A DNA stretch of 64,000 bases from Macrostomum hystrix (Eukaryota > Platyhelminthes > Macrostomidae). Each line of letters starts with the position of its first letter. The first letter of the stretch is position 1. The stretch is from positions 19,750,001 to 19,814,000 of the forward strand of contig CATNEN010000038.1 of assembly GCA_950097015.1 (NCBI GenBank). The letters are read 5' to 3'. The notes beneath the pieces were generated by a model, which worked only from the letters and a program-made list of their open reading frames with translations, made no database searches and was not told where the DNA came from. Shown here in pieces: positions 36,690 through 47,375 of this stretch. The position numbers and the translations under genes were made by a program.

Positions 36690-37570
36690 AATTTGAGAAC
36701 TGGAACCGGTTCAAGATAGACTAGATTTTTTTAATTTTTACTATATCTCTCTTAAGTTTCTGCTTTCAATTCTGCACTAGTTGCATATTGTTGATGTAAT
36801 TAAATTTAGAAGTTAATTATTTTGTTTTTTAATAATTTTTTCGGTTTGAAAGGTTCATTATAAAGCGATATTTTTTTTAATATTTTATTAAGCCGAGCTC
36901 TCATAGAAACTAATGAAAATATAAAACCTTTTTTCTTTCATGTGGTAAATAGTTAATTTCGATCTACTCGTATTTTTGCACTTTTTTAAATTGATTAGCT
37001 TTAAAAGAAGTATTTTGATTTAAAAAAGTAATCTGAAAGAATTCCTTAAAGTTCATGGGGTCTTACTTTGTCATAACTAGCTTCACATGCACCTAGCGAA
37101 GTTGTAAACGCATTCCAAAATGTCAATTTTTGTCAACTTTCATGCCAGAGTCAAGTCCTTCCGAACGTACGAGTACATTATTGTAGGCTTACTGAAAAAT
37201 GCCAAAAGATTGCTAAAAACTTATTTACTATTCGTAAATGAAGGCTGTTTTGGTGATTGGTTAAAGGCTCATTAACAATTGCGACCATTAATTTGAACAT
37301 CAATTAGATGTACACCAAAAGCGGTCAAAAGTCACAAGTAGAAAGGACGGATATCGAACGTCTCATGTACATGGCTAGTCACAGCGTATGATGGACGGTT
37401 TTGCAAGACATGTACATATATTGATTTTTCATTGAGAAGTTAGCCTACGCTCAGGCATGTGTTGTGGCTTACTATTTATCATTACTCTTCAAAAAGTCAA
37501 AAGGCAAATACAATAAAGGCAGACTTGAAATTTTATTGCGACAAACTCTAAAGCAAGCAGAATCAAATAA
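36690..37570. other. Gene-free AT-rich stretch
   Basis: AT-rich sequence with poly-T runs, holding the 3' flank of the preceding gene and probably the promoter of the RING-CH gene; no motif identified. Confidence 0.35.
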
Positions 37571-39101
37571 ATGTACAGCGCATTGCTGCATGACACCGCG
37601 CCGGATTGTTCGTCGCCAATCGCTTTAAATGATCCAGCAGAAACTGATCAGATGTACGCCTCACCGATTGGCGACCAGGAGCCAAGTTTGCACAGTTCAT
37701 ACACGTTGGCAGACAATGGAAGATTCCAGCATCGGCATCGGCAGCAAAATCCAGCTGATGGCACACCCACGCAAGTCCTTAGCGGCAGCAGCATTTCAAG
37801 TCCGCACTGTCGCTACTGCCTCGGCCGTAGTCAGTCGTTGAACTACAGCGAGGCAGACGATCGCGAGTCCCTTGTCGGTCCGTGCCGCTGCAAGGGCACA
37901 ATGGGCCTGGTGCATCCGGGCTGCCTGACCCGCTGGCTGCAGCTGAGCCGGAAGCACCGGTGCGAGCTGTGCGGCTTCGATCTCAGGCAGTGCGATCGGC
38001 ACCTCATGCCTGAGCTGGCGCAGGCAGCCATTGAAGCTGCCGCTGCTGAGGCAGCAGCCGCCGCCGCCGCCGCGGCAGCTAGCGAAGATGGCAGAACAGC
38101 TACAGCAGCAGAGGGGTCCAATGCTTCCATGGTGGCACCCGACTGTTCCTCGTGGTTACGTGAACCTGACCAGGTGACCGCTTTTTGTTTTCTTTAGGCT
38201 TTAGTTTATTATCCGTACTTTGTAAGATCAGCTTCATCCTCAATATAATAAAACTGTTTTATTTTGGGCGTCATAGCCTAGTGGTGTTTAGGGTTCACGA
38301 CATGAAGGTCGGGGGTTCGATTCCAGACTCCGCTAAAACTATTTGGGTTCTTTAGCAAGACACCTGAATCTGTATTGTTTCAGTTCACCCAGCTGTTGAA
38401 TGGTTTACTTATTGGGGGTGAGTGTGGCGTCCCGCCAGTTCATGAACTAAACAGTACGCAGCTTTCAGACGCATTGCTCAATAACTGCGGCTGTGCAGCT
38501 GTCGCCGCACACCTGGTCTAATTTGACTTAAGTAACAGGAAGGTAGAAGTAATTGGACTTTTATTTACCTTGATTACAGTCAAAAAGCTCTTTTAGTGTT
38601 GTCACCATGCTTTCAAAGGCTGCAGCAATACAGAGCTTGTCATATTCAGTCCATAGAAGGCATAGAAGAACAAAGAAAAATGTGGGTATTTGAAATACCC
38701 CATGATATTTCTACTGCTGAGTATCTTGCTCAAGGACAAAATTTTTTTGCTGAGAATCGAACTCACGACCTGTATGTAGATCAGAAGTCGATATTTATTC
38801 CCAAGAATTTTTTCCAAAGATCTGCTGTCTGGCTGTCTCAGTCTGCTGTCTTGTGATCGCCATGCCGCTAGTTGGCGTACTCATCTTCTTCCTCTGTGAC
38901 CTGCATCGTGTGCCAGCAAAGCAGCGGGACGAGTATCAGGTTGTGCTATTTGAACTACTCATTGGTTTCGTCAGCGTCGGCGTCATCGTCTGGCTGGTCT
39001 ACGGCACCGCCACCTGTATTCGACGGTATCAGAACTGGCGACAGGCTGTCGATTCGCAGCGAGAGATGACCGTCATTGTGGCTCTGGAGGAGGCTGCTTG
39101 A
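37571..39101 (+). CDS. RING-CH (MARCH2/3-type) membrane E3 ubiquitin ligase
   Basis: MARCH proteins are membrane E3 ligases that ubiquitinate membrane cargo, mostly in endosomes and at the cell surface. Two exons, 37571-38173 and 38820-39101 (phase 0), give 294 residues. The RING-CH finger is complete in C4HC3 order: C80 and C83 (PHCRYC), C105 and C107 (GPCRCKG), H115 and C118 (VHPGCL), C131 and C134 (CELC). After a poly-Ala linker comes SWLREPDQ, then two membrane helices (CCLVIAMPLVGVLIFFLCDL and LLIGFVSVGVIVWLVYG) and a basic CIRRYQNWR tail, the layout of MARCH2/MARCH3. The acceptor of exon 2 (TTTTTTCCAAAG) is my weakest point. The intron carries a SINE. Confidence 0.85.
38263..38535 (+). 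mobile_element. SINE family 1 copy in the RING-CH intron
   Basis: The tRNA-like head has TAGCCTAGTGG and GGTCGGGGGTTCGATTCC. The body has TTAGCAAGACACC, CAGTTCACCCAGC and GTGGCGTCCCGCC, shared with the copy at 30-340 in opposite orientation. Confidence 0.82.
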
Positions 39102-39820
39102 AGCCGTCGATAGTGTGACTTCCAGACTGTAAACTAAACACAATCGTTCAATACTACTGATTGCATTTGTTAGTTAGTAGTAAAGCAGATCCATTAACAA
39201 CCATACCACCGCTAATAGCGTGGACTTTCTAAATTCAAAAATATTATTTTCTTGTGTATGCCATCACAGAGACTCGTAATGGCGTAACTAATTCTTAACT
39301 TCCAATAGTACTTTCTGATTGTCTTTAATTGTTTGGCCGCTCTCAACCATCGAATTTTTGTGTTCTATACATTTTTAGCAAATAGACCAGTAAACTAGCT
39401 TGATTATTGATTTAATGTAGATTCGCTAAACACTCGATCTGCTGCCTGCTGCCTTTTATTCACTTTCATCGGAGTGAATAAAAAGTATTGTTTGTGCTCT
39501 GCTCAGCAAGGATTTGGACTTCTTAAAGATGTGTTAAGACAATTTTAATGCCTGCTCACTTGCCCCAAAAGGACAGGTAAGGTCCTCATATATATATATA
39601 TATATATATAGTCTCAATTGCTAAAAGCAGTTAGAAGAAATTCAAAGATAGCGGACCTTGTATAGATGTATTTTTTAGGCAGGATAAATAAAATTTTATA
39701 AATCATACTTTGTCACATCTTCATTAGCCTGATTGCAGAGCCCTATTTTTGTTTTGTTTGCTAGAAGCTAATTATAATTGATTCTCTTTGCGTAGTGATA
39801 CTGTAATGTAACAGTAAGTA
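39102..39820. other. 3' flank of the RING-CH gene
   Basis: No gene. There is an AATAAA near 39477 and a short TA microsatellite at about 39587-39610. Confidence 0.4.
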
Positions 39821-39824
39821 TAAT

Positions 39825-40135
39825 AATTACTGGAGGGCTGCTGCAATGGCACATCATTAGGTGACACCAGACCCGCAGTGAGCGAGGAGGCTATTCTGCC
39901 CATTTCGCCGACTCTAAAAATACACATAAACACGGATACCGAACACAGGCACACGCTCGCACAGGTGTGTACATCTGTCCTTACATTCTCATTGTTAGGC
40001 AGTGTATACTTTCACTGTGCCTTGGCCCTCAATGGGCCATTCCACGGTTGCGGAATGAATGTGGCCTCACCGTGGAATCGAGCTCAGGGACCTTAGTGCG
40101 AGAGGCAAACGCGTTAACCGCTCTGCAACTCACCC
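39825..40135 (-). mobile_element. SINE family 2 copy
   Basis: In reverse it shows the tail region, CAGACCCGCAGTGAGCGAGG, GGCAGTGTA, CCACGGTTGCGG, GAATCGAGCTCAGG and the tRNA-like head ending CAACTCACCCC, all in the family order. Confidence 0.8.
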
Positions 40136-40139
40136 CTGA

Positions 40140-41720
40140 TACCATAATGATTGGGTCTCATAATTTTGACGTAGAATAATGTTTTTATGAAGTTTTTTCC
40201 TGTTTGAGAAAAATACTGTTTGATTCTTTTCGAAAAAAACGTCATAGTGATGTTCAGCTGACTCATTCGTCAACAAAAAAATTCGTTCTAATAAGAGATG
40301 GCACTGAAGATTGGCCACAGTTATGGAGAATAATGAATCATGATGCTGATCAGGGGAGATGCTATAGAACGGTTGCATTCCAGCAGCGCGGACAGGTAAA
40401 CACCATGGTTTCCATAAAACCGGAATATGAAAGCGAAATTAGAAATTCAATGGAAATGCCGGCGCACGCATTATTAAACGGACACAGTGGCTAACCATAT
40501 AGCCGAGGGTCAAGTGCTATTGCGTCTATGGAGACACAGCTAGTTGAATGAAACAGTTGTGTGTATACAGACTGAATGCTAAACTTTCTGGCCCTAGCTG
40601 AAGGCATCGTTCTGGGATTTGAAATGGACTGGTTGCCACGGGCTGTTGTACAGGGAGGGGATAAGATCGAGTTGGGGTTGGGATGGAAGTCGTCGAGTCT
40701 TTCAATTAACTTCACTGGGTCACAAAGCGACCTGCGTGTGTGCTGTCAGCTGTTGCAAATTCTGTTTAGGCGATGGCCTTGTGCAATTAATAGATGATTT
40801 TTCCAATTTTTCATATTATTGCTTCTAAAGCAGATTGTTTGCTATTTTTTGAAACCTTGAATAACCTTATTCGATATTATAAAATAGAATTCAGCTCCTG
40901 TAGTAGCTACAGAATAGTCCGTTAATTGAAAAAATCCATTTCCACTTGAAAATTCTCTCGGTGAAATTAAGGTATTTCTAATAAGAGGATTCATTTTGGC
41001 TAGCTAGTAATTTCCAAAATGTAATCAAAACAAGCTGTCTAAAGTTAGTTTCACAATAAAGTCACTCGTATTGAAGAACCGATGTCGAATTTCGTATTAA
41101 AAAAAGGTGTCTGCTTTACTCGTAACTTTATAGTCCCATTGCTGATTGGTATAAGTCGTTTTAGCATTTCATTGCAGTGAAATGAAGTAGGTGTACTTTT
41201 GTATTTACTGCACATGGAGACAACAGGAATAAAAAACACCAAAAGACACAGAAACTGGGCCCTACAAACAGAGCAGCGTGCATGCGAAAAAGTTTATGAA
41301 AAAAAATTATTTTCATAGAAGCTTCAATTCCAAGAAAAGTTTGAAAGTTTTATCCGAAGATCCTGTCTGATGAATAGAGAATGAAGCACGCATGTAGCAT
41401 AAAACGGCAAGACTGACTGTCGATAAAACGCATTTTAACTTTTGAACGCTTGGTTTTGTGACTGTTGATCGCTGTTCTAGCCGAAATAAAAATTGGAGAT
41501 GAACACGCGAAGCATTCTTTTTTAATAATATTCCAAGAACGACGCTATTCAATCTAGCTCGTAGAAAGTTAGGCACTGTCATAAAGCCATGATAAATAAA
41601 TGGTTTTGCATTGCGTTTTGCGTTTTATGTACTTAAAATTGATTCTCTAGAGAATTTTTTGTTGTGCAACTAGGCAACTAAGCACAATTTGAATAGTTAT
41701 GCTTCAGTTCGCGCCTATTA
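40140..41720. other. Gene-free stretch before the Cys-loop receptor
   Basis: Short open frames exist but none shows a domain, coding bias or splice support. It contains the 3' flank of the minus-strand receptor gene. Confidence 0.35.
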
Positions 41721-41723
41721 GAA

Positions 41724-42941
41724 TCACATTCGGTACTTGGCAATGGGCAGAATGACCATACAGACGCACACGTTGGTCAGCGTCAGGCCGATGTACAAGG
41801 TCATAAAAAAGCAGTCCTGCCGTTGGAGGCCCCGATTGCGACCGCTTCGCAGTCGGCGCTCTTTGATCTTAGTCACCATGCCGTTAGAATCCTCGGTGTA
41901 GTAGGTGTTTGGCGTGTTGCCGCCCGTGAAGTTGTTGCGAATGGCCAGAAAGGTGAACAGTATTAGGAGGCCCATCTGCATCATGATGTAAATGCCTAAC
42001 AGAGGAATCGTCTGCATAGACTTGGGCGCGCTAGAGCTGGTAATCATCACGTAGAGTGTCATGGTCAGCAGGATGGCAATGGACATGCTCACCCGGTCCC
42101 CAGCCTCATCTGCCAGGAACATGAGGCAGGCCATGAATGACAGCATAAAGAATGGCACCACAATCACAAATATGTAATAGTATGGCTTGCGCCTGACTTC
42201 AATCTTGACCTCGAAGTAGTCCCACATTTGGTTCACATTGTCGTCGAAAAAGTTCTTCTCCTCGATGCTGAAGCTGATGATGTCCCATTCGCTGACGAAC
42301 TTGGAGATGTTGGCCATGCGTATGTTGCTCTTGGGCAGGTGAATGCGGTAGCTGCCTCGGTAGCTGGTCCACGGACCGAACTGGAAGTCGCACTTCTGTG
42401 AGTCGAACGGGAAAAACATGACGTCTATGGGACAGGCGACAGTAGTCACCAGGTGGTAGTAGATGTACACAGTGCCGTTCGGGTACACCAGAGCTTCCAC
42501 AGCTTTCAGCAGACGGAAATCAAACTGGTTCTCCTTTTTTGTATTGCTCAAGCCAACGTCCGGTATCCAGATTTGGTCGGCGGGCACCTTGATGACGTTT
42601 AGATCGCCGTACTCGCTCGCGTTCCACACGAGGCGCGGATCGAACCACAGGAAGGCCGTCCAGACGCCGATCTCTAGAATTTCATTTTCATCCAGGCCGT
42701 AGAAGTGCAATATCTGGAAGCTCATGTTCACCTGCGATGCGTTGCTGCCTATGGCGGGATAAACGTAGCGCCCGTTCTGGCCAAAGTTAGCCAACAGCTT
42801 GCTGATCAGACCAGCTATTCGGTCTTCCATGTCGAATGTGTGTCTCTCTGCAACTGAGCCAGAAACTGCAGGCTGGGGCTTAATCAGCAACAGCAGCAGC
42901 AGCAGCATCAACGGTGTGCTAACCAGTGCAGTAAATTGCAT
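41724..42941 (-). CDS. Cys-loop ligand-gated ion channel subunit, nicotinic receptor-like
   Basis: A 405-residue pentameric ligand-gated channel subunit in one intronless exon. It has a signal peptide (residues 1-28), an extracellular domain with WTAFLWFDPRLVWNASEYGDL (binding loop D region), IWIPDVGLSN (loop A) and FGPWTSYRG (loop B), and the signature Cys-loop C170-C184 with exactly 13 residues between (PIDVMFFPFDSQK). TM1 is about 254-277, TM2 283-303 (GDRVSMSIAILLTMTLYVM), TM3 313-334 and TM4 377-399. The M3-M4 loop is only about 42 residues. Loop C lacks the vicinal cysteines of acetylcholine-binding alpha subunits, so it is non-alpha or binds another ligand. The acidic residue before TM2 suggests cation selectivity, an inference. 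Absence of introns hints at a retrocopy origin. Confidence 0.9.
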   Translation of the reverse strand: MQFTALVSTPLMLLLLLLLIKPQPAVSGSVAERHTFDMEDRIAGLISKLLANFGQNGRYVYPAIGSNASQVNMSFQILHFYGLDENEILEIGVWTAFLWFDPRLVWNASEYGDLNVIKVPADQIWIPDVGLSNTKKENQFDFRLLKAVEALVYPNGTVYIYYHLVTTVACPIDVMFFPFDSQKCDFQFGPWTSYRGSYRIHLPKSNIRMANISKFVSEWDIISFSIEEKNFFDDNVNQMWDYFEVKIEVRRKPYYYIFVIVVPFFMLSFMACLMFLADEAGDRVSMSIAILLTMTLYVMITSSSAPKSMQTIPLLGIYIMMQMGLLILFTFLAIRNNFTGGNTPNTYYTEDSNGMVTKIKERRLRSGRNRGLQRQDCFFMTLYIGLTLTNVCVCMVILPIAKYRM

Positions 42942-44700
42942 TTCAATTCACTCAGCTAAAGGTGCACTAAGAGAAGAGTTCGCTAGCGGAAATCTCAAAA
43001 TCTTGCCCTGCAGCCGCGAGACTTTTATTTTCTCTTTTTTTGCTGCATTAAAACACTTCGACAGCCAACTGGAATCTCCATTCCCACCCTGCTCGCTCTT
43101 TTCTCTTCCCCTTTCCCGCCCTAATTTCGGCTCGCCAATTGCAGCGATGCGGAACAAATCAAAAGTTTGCTCCCTGCTCTGCTCTGTTTCCAAGATCCAA
43201 CCCACAGCCTATTTCCCTTGGCCCATGGATAAGGCATGTGCTTGGAACATCTGCCAATATGCAGCAGCTGCTTCCTATGCTAACTACTCCTACACACATT
43301 GTGTTTGCTCAGAATATCAAAAGCGTGCCAACCAGCACTTTCAAAATCGCGTTCTCCCAACGTTCATAAACAACGCAATGCGCATTTATAGTGACAACGC
43401 GAACGAACAAAAGCAACAAAAAATACAAGAAAATCTGCCTGAGCACTGCTCAAATACTCCCCGGCAGTGATTTCAAGGCACAGTATATAATGTGGATGTT
43501 TGCAACCCACATTGATCTCAGCTCTGTGCCGTGTTTGCCAGTGTGGTGAGCACTTTAGATGCACCGATTCTGAGTGCACTGGTGGGGGTGGAGAGAATGG
43601 AAAATTTGGGAGAAAGTTTGACAAGCCTGTAAGGATAAGAGCAGCTAAAGAATGTCGGAGTAGAAAAAACAGGAGCGTGTAAGCTAGTTCTTGTGGGAAA
43701 GCTATATACAGTGACATGATTTCGCAGCTGCGATGTCCCACAGATGATTCCTACTAATATAGCGGAGTAGCAGATGCGGCTGTTCCCAAACTGTAGTTTT
43801 TAATCCCCTTTTCTTGCGCAGAATTTTTTTAATATTTTTAGTTTTTCCTATTGTTTAGAGTGTTTCTTTCTAGAAACGACAAGCCCCTAAGTCTTATGTC
43901 CGCGGCTGCGACCCAAATAAATGTGGCCCCGCCGCGGAATCGAACTCAGGGACCTTGGCGCGAGAGGCAAACGCGTTAGACCGCTCTGCCACTCGACCTC
44001 CAGGCCGATTCCCTAAGAAGTGATAAATTATCCCGCAAATCACAGTAAAAAGCGGCAAATAACCCCCCTGACTCCCACCCTTCTGTCTGGCTGTCTTTCT
44101 TTTGTCAGAAGGAGTTCAGATCTGTCCATTATCATTAAAAGCGCCCAGCTTCGATTCGATAAATTAGCTAATTGGCTGTCTCTATAGATGGACGTTTAAA
44201 CCTGCTAGCCTAAATTAAATTGTTTCATTGTGAACCCAATCACTTTTTTCTGACTTAATTCATTGTTCCCGAATATTACACATGAGCTCTTATTGAAATT
44301 GCTGCGAACCAAATTGTTGGAGAGGCATTAGTTGGAACTCGCTACCCCTAGAAAATTGATAGCTGAATGGACTTAAGTTCTCCAAAAGGGTTAGCTAATT
44401 GCAGCTTCAGTCAAATTGCTTTCATTATAAATAGTAGCCTTAGTAGACTTAGTAATTGGAACAAAGACGAGTTTATTAGTCATACATACATGTGTTAGAC
44501 TTAAAATGGAGCTGAAAGGATTCATAATATTGCGAATAATTTTCGTAATATAGTATTTACTTGCAGTTTTTTTATTCTAAATATTCAGTTTGGGTCGTAG
44601 CTACTCATGTACTCGTACTCAAGTAAGTGATCAAGTAAATACGAAATTACATCAGTTACTAGAATCTTAAAAGTGCATTAATGCACTCGTACCAAAGGGC
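42942..44700. other. Upstream flank of the receptor gene
   Basis: No gene supported. A frame on the plus strand opposite the signal-peptide end (42799-43470) is judged a shadow. A SINE head lies at 43885-44002. Confidence 0.4.
43885..44002 (-). mobile_element. SINE family 2, head portion
   Basis: Contains GTCCGCGGCTGCG, ATGTGGCCCCGCCGCGG, GAATCGAACTCAGG and GCAAACGCGTTAGACC in family order; the 3' body is missing. Confidence 0.78.
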
Positions 44701-44703
44701 AGA

Positions 44704-45236
44704 AGTACGTGAGTATCTAAGTACTTGAGTACATAAGTACGGGAGTACGTAAGTACGGGAGTACGTAAGTACGGGAGTACGTAAGTACGAAAGTACGTAA
44801 GTACGAAAGTACGTAAGTACGGAAGTACGTAAGTACGGGAGTACGTAAGTACGGGAGTACGTAAGTATGGGAGTACGTAAGTACGGGAGTACGTAAGTAC
44901 GGGGAGTACGTAAGTACGGGAGTACGTAATTACGGGAGTACGTAAGTACGGGAGTACGTAAGTACGGGAGTACGTAAGTACGGGAGTACGTAAGTACGGG
45001 AGTACGTAAGTACGGGAGTACGTAAGTACGGGAGTACGTAAGTACGGGAGTACGTAAGTACGGGAGTACGTAAGTACGGGAGTACGTAAGTACGGGAGTA
45101 CGTAAGTACGGGAGTACGTAAGTACGGGAGTACGTAAGTACGGGAGTACGTAAGTACGGGAGTACGTAAGTACGGGAGTACGTAAGTACGGGAGTACGTA
45201 AGTACGGGAGTACATAAGTACGGAAGTACGTAAGTA
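44704..45236. repeat. 16-bp minisatellite, about 33 copies
   Basis: The unit is GTACGTAAGTACGGGA with few variants. It contains two GTAC palindromes and a GTAAGT. The long minus-strand frame of YSRTYVLPYLRTPVLT repeats is an artefact. Confidence 0.95.
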
Positions 45237-45239
45237 CGT

Positions 45240-46220
45240 TAGGTTATGTACATATTTAACTATTTTCTTGTTAACTGAAAAATGTTAATTAAAAAATTGA
45301 ATAATTGAATATAGATAATAAGCCATGCCTTATCTAGATGTGGATGTGGATGTGGAGCCAGATGTGGAGAAACTGCGGGATTTGTTTAACTGAGCAGGTG
45401 GGTGGTGATTATAGTTTTTTATCAAAGTTACCGACCTTATTTGCAGATTTAGCTACTGGCTGGACTGCATTATGAAATAGGATTTTGATACTCAATTTAA
45501 ACACATAAACAGAAAGTTTGCCATATTTAGGTGGTGAACTTATTATAAATTTGAGCATAATTCCAAAACAGACTCCACGCAAACGAAACAATATGTCTTT
45601 TGCAAAAACTAATTTAATTAGCTAGAGAGCTACTAGTAGAAGTCCTTCGTCTATTTGCTGGCTGCTTACTAATCTATTTTTCATCATCATCATCTCGTAT
45701 ATACACTCATAGAAGTTTATTTAAACTAACTCGCTTCGATTCAGACGTCTTGGATTTCAGTTCTCTGTTTATTTTTATTTTATTTGCGATGGCAAAGCAT
45801 TGTTTGTTGCGCGGCTACGCCCTCGAACTTGAGGTATAGGAAGCAGTGTAATAGAGAATAAGAAAGAGAGCAGTGAGTATTGACTTTGGCTTCACAAATT
45901 GAATGAATTCGCACATGAAGCACGCACTTAGACTCCAACTATTAGCTCACACTCAGCAGTGCTGCAATGAGAGCTAATTAATATTTGCCCGATGCAAACT
46001 TGCAGTGAAGTTTTGTTGCAACAATACGCGTACAATACTACTCATTGTGAACCAGCCGTAACAGCCGTAAAAGTGACCAGCCGTAAACAGCAAGGTATTC
46101 AATTGGCGAGGAGCAATTAGTGGGAGGCACACAGCGAAAACGCGAACTCCAAACCCAAAGCAAGCAACGAACAAGGCCGGAAGGCTGGTAACTAAAACAG
46201 AACAGAGACACCCCTGGCAA
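45240..46220. other. Gene-free stretch
   Basis: No supportable gene. The last part may belong to the same mobile element as the recombinase fragment that follows. Confidence 0.35.
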
Positions 46221-46223
46221 AAG

Positions 46224-46620
46224 TCACAGCAGCCTCAGCAGCCTTTCCCACAGGGGAAACTGGGGGAGATAACGCTGCACAGTCTCACTCCTCAGGTCAC
46301 CAATGAGCATGATGTCCGACACTGGAAGGCCTAGCACAGACACCCAGGTAGCTTCTCCTCGTCGCAGACTGTGCGCGGAGTAAAATTTTCGTCGAACGCC
46401 AGCTGCGGCAAACTTGTCGCGGAGAAAGCGATCCAGGTGCCTCCCAGTCAGCTGGCGTGAGCCGCCCATTCCTTTGGCCCAGAGCGGTGACTCCGCTGAC
46501 TGCAATCCGTTGACGTGGATGTGCCGCTCGACTGCGCTCACCGAGCACAGAGCTTGCCGCCGCGCAAACCTCGGCATCAGTACCAAGTGCCTTCGCCGAC
46601 CTCGGTGTGTAGGCGGCGCT
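46224..46620 (-). pseudogene. Tyrosine recombinase fragment (Crypton/DIRS-like)
   Basis: The C-terminal part of a tyrosine recombinase (phage-integrase fold) as carried by Crypton and DIRS-type elements. Visible motifs are LVLMPRFARRQALC, the catalytic box SAHSLRRGEATW (H-x-x-R), GLPVSDIMLIGDLRSETVQRYL with the candidate nucleophile Tyr, and the end WERLLRLL. The N-terminal domain and the first catalytic Arg region are missing, so the copy is truncated. The frame stays open up to a small inverted-repeat element that seems inserted at its 5' side. No terminal repeats or RT were found to fix the element type. Confidence 0.65.
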
Positions 46621-46626
46621 CGATCA

Positions 46627-46733
46627 TACGAAAAGTGAGCTGTTGCTCAAACTCAGAGCACTTGCTCAGCTCTGAGCACTTGCTCAAACTCCGAGTAGGA
46701 GCATTTACTCATGAGCAATTGCTCACTTTATTC
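46627..46733. mobile_element. Small inverted-repeat element (about 105 bp)
   Basis: Ends AAAGTGAGC and GCTCACTTT face each other around repeats of GAGCACTTGCTCA. TCATAC on both sides may be a target duplication. It adjoins the recombinase fragment. Confidence 0.45.
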
Positions 46734-46739
46734 ATACGG

Positions 46740-47375
46740 CCTATTGTGGATTTGGTTGAAAAGGCGGTAGCTCAGACATTTGAAGTTTCGAAACAAACAA
46801 ATAATGTACAATAAACTTTTGTGGATGGGTCATTTCTGTCAGACAATAGAAATCATTTGAAGAAACTCGCGTAATATGCTCAGCCTACACTTCTTGCAAT
46901 TTAAGTAAAAAAACATCTTTATGTACACGATCTGAGTGCAAAATTTAAGAATCTGCATTGTAAAAGATTGGTAAGATGAATACAAGAAATGGTATTCAAC
47001 TGTTCTTAATGCATGCATGTTCTAAATCAACAGGCTTACGTTTCTTACTTTTTAGCGATTAAAAAATGTTTTGAACTTAAATTAGAAAATATAATCCCAT
47101 GGTCTACCAAATTCTCACATGTATACTAGTAGTAATTCTAGCAGTTATTAGTGCCTGTAAAAGCATAAATAATTATGTACTTAGGCCTTGGTAGCAGGTC
47201 AATTCTGAGAAATCTGCTTGACAGAAAAGACTGACAATGTTATGTTTACCTTGGTCTACACCCCTCCGCATGCAGTCGATCAGTTTGTACCTGTGTAATT
47301 ATAGCATCATACTTAGGCTAACGAATTCTCTCAGATTTCTGTACAAATGGTTCGCAGATATCAGATGGTCTAAAG
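46740..47375. other. Gene-free stretch
   Basis: AT-rich; 3' flank of gene E; nothing recognised. Confidence 0.35.

Noticed and set aside
38263-38340. Possible functional tRNA genes at SINE heads
   Set aside because: A and B boxes are present but the cloverleaf stems do not pair well and each head runs on into a shared SINE body.
40204-40494. 96-codon plus-strand frame (MRKILFDSFRKKRHSD...)
   Set aside because: It starts in AT-rich sequence with no conserved motif, splice signal or coding bias; considered chance.
42799-43470. 223-codon plus-strand frame opposite the receptor's 5' end
   Set aside because: It overlaps the antisense of a clear signal peptide and has no recognisable domain.
44667-45215. 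182-codon Tyr/Arg/Leu repeat frame on the minus strand
   Set aside because: Artefact of the 16-bp minisatellite.
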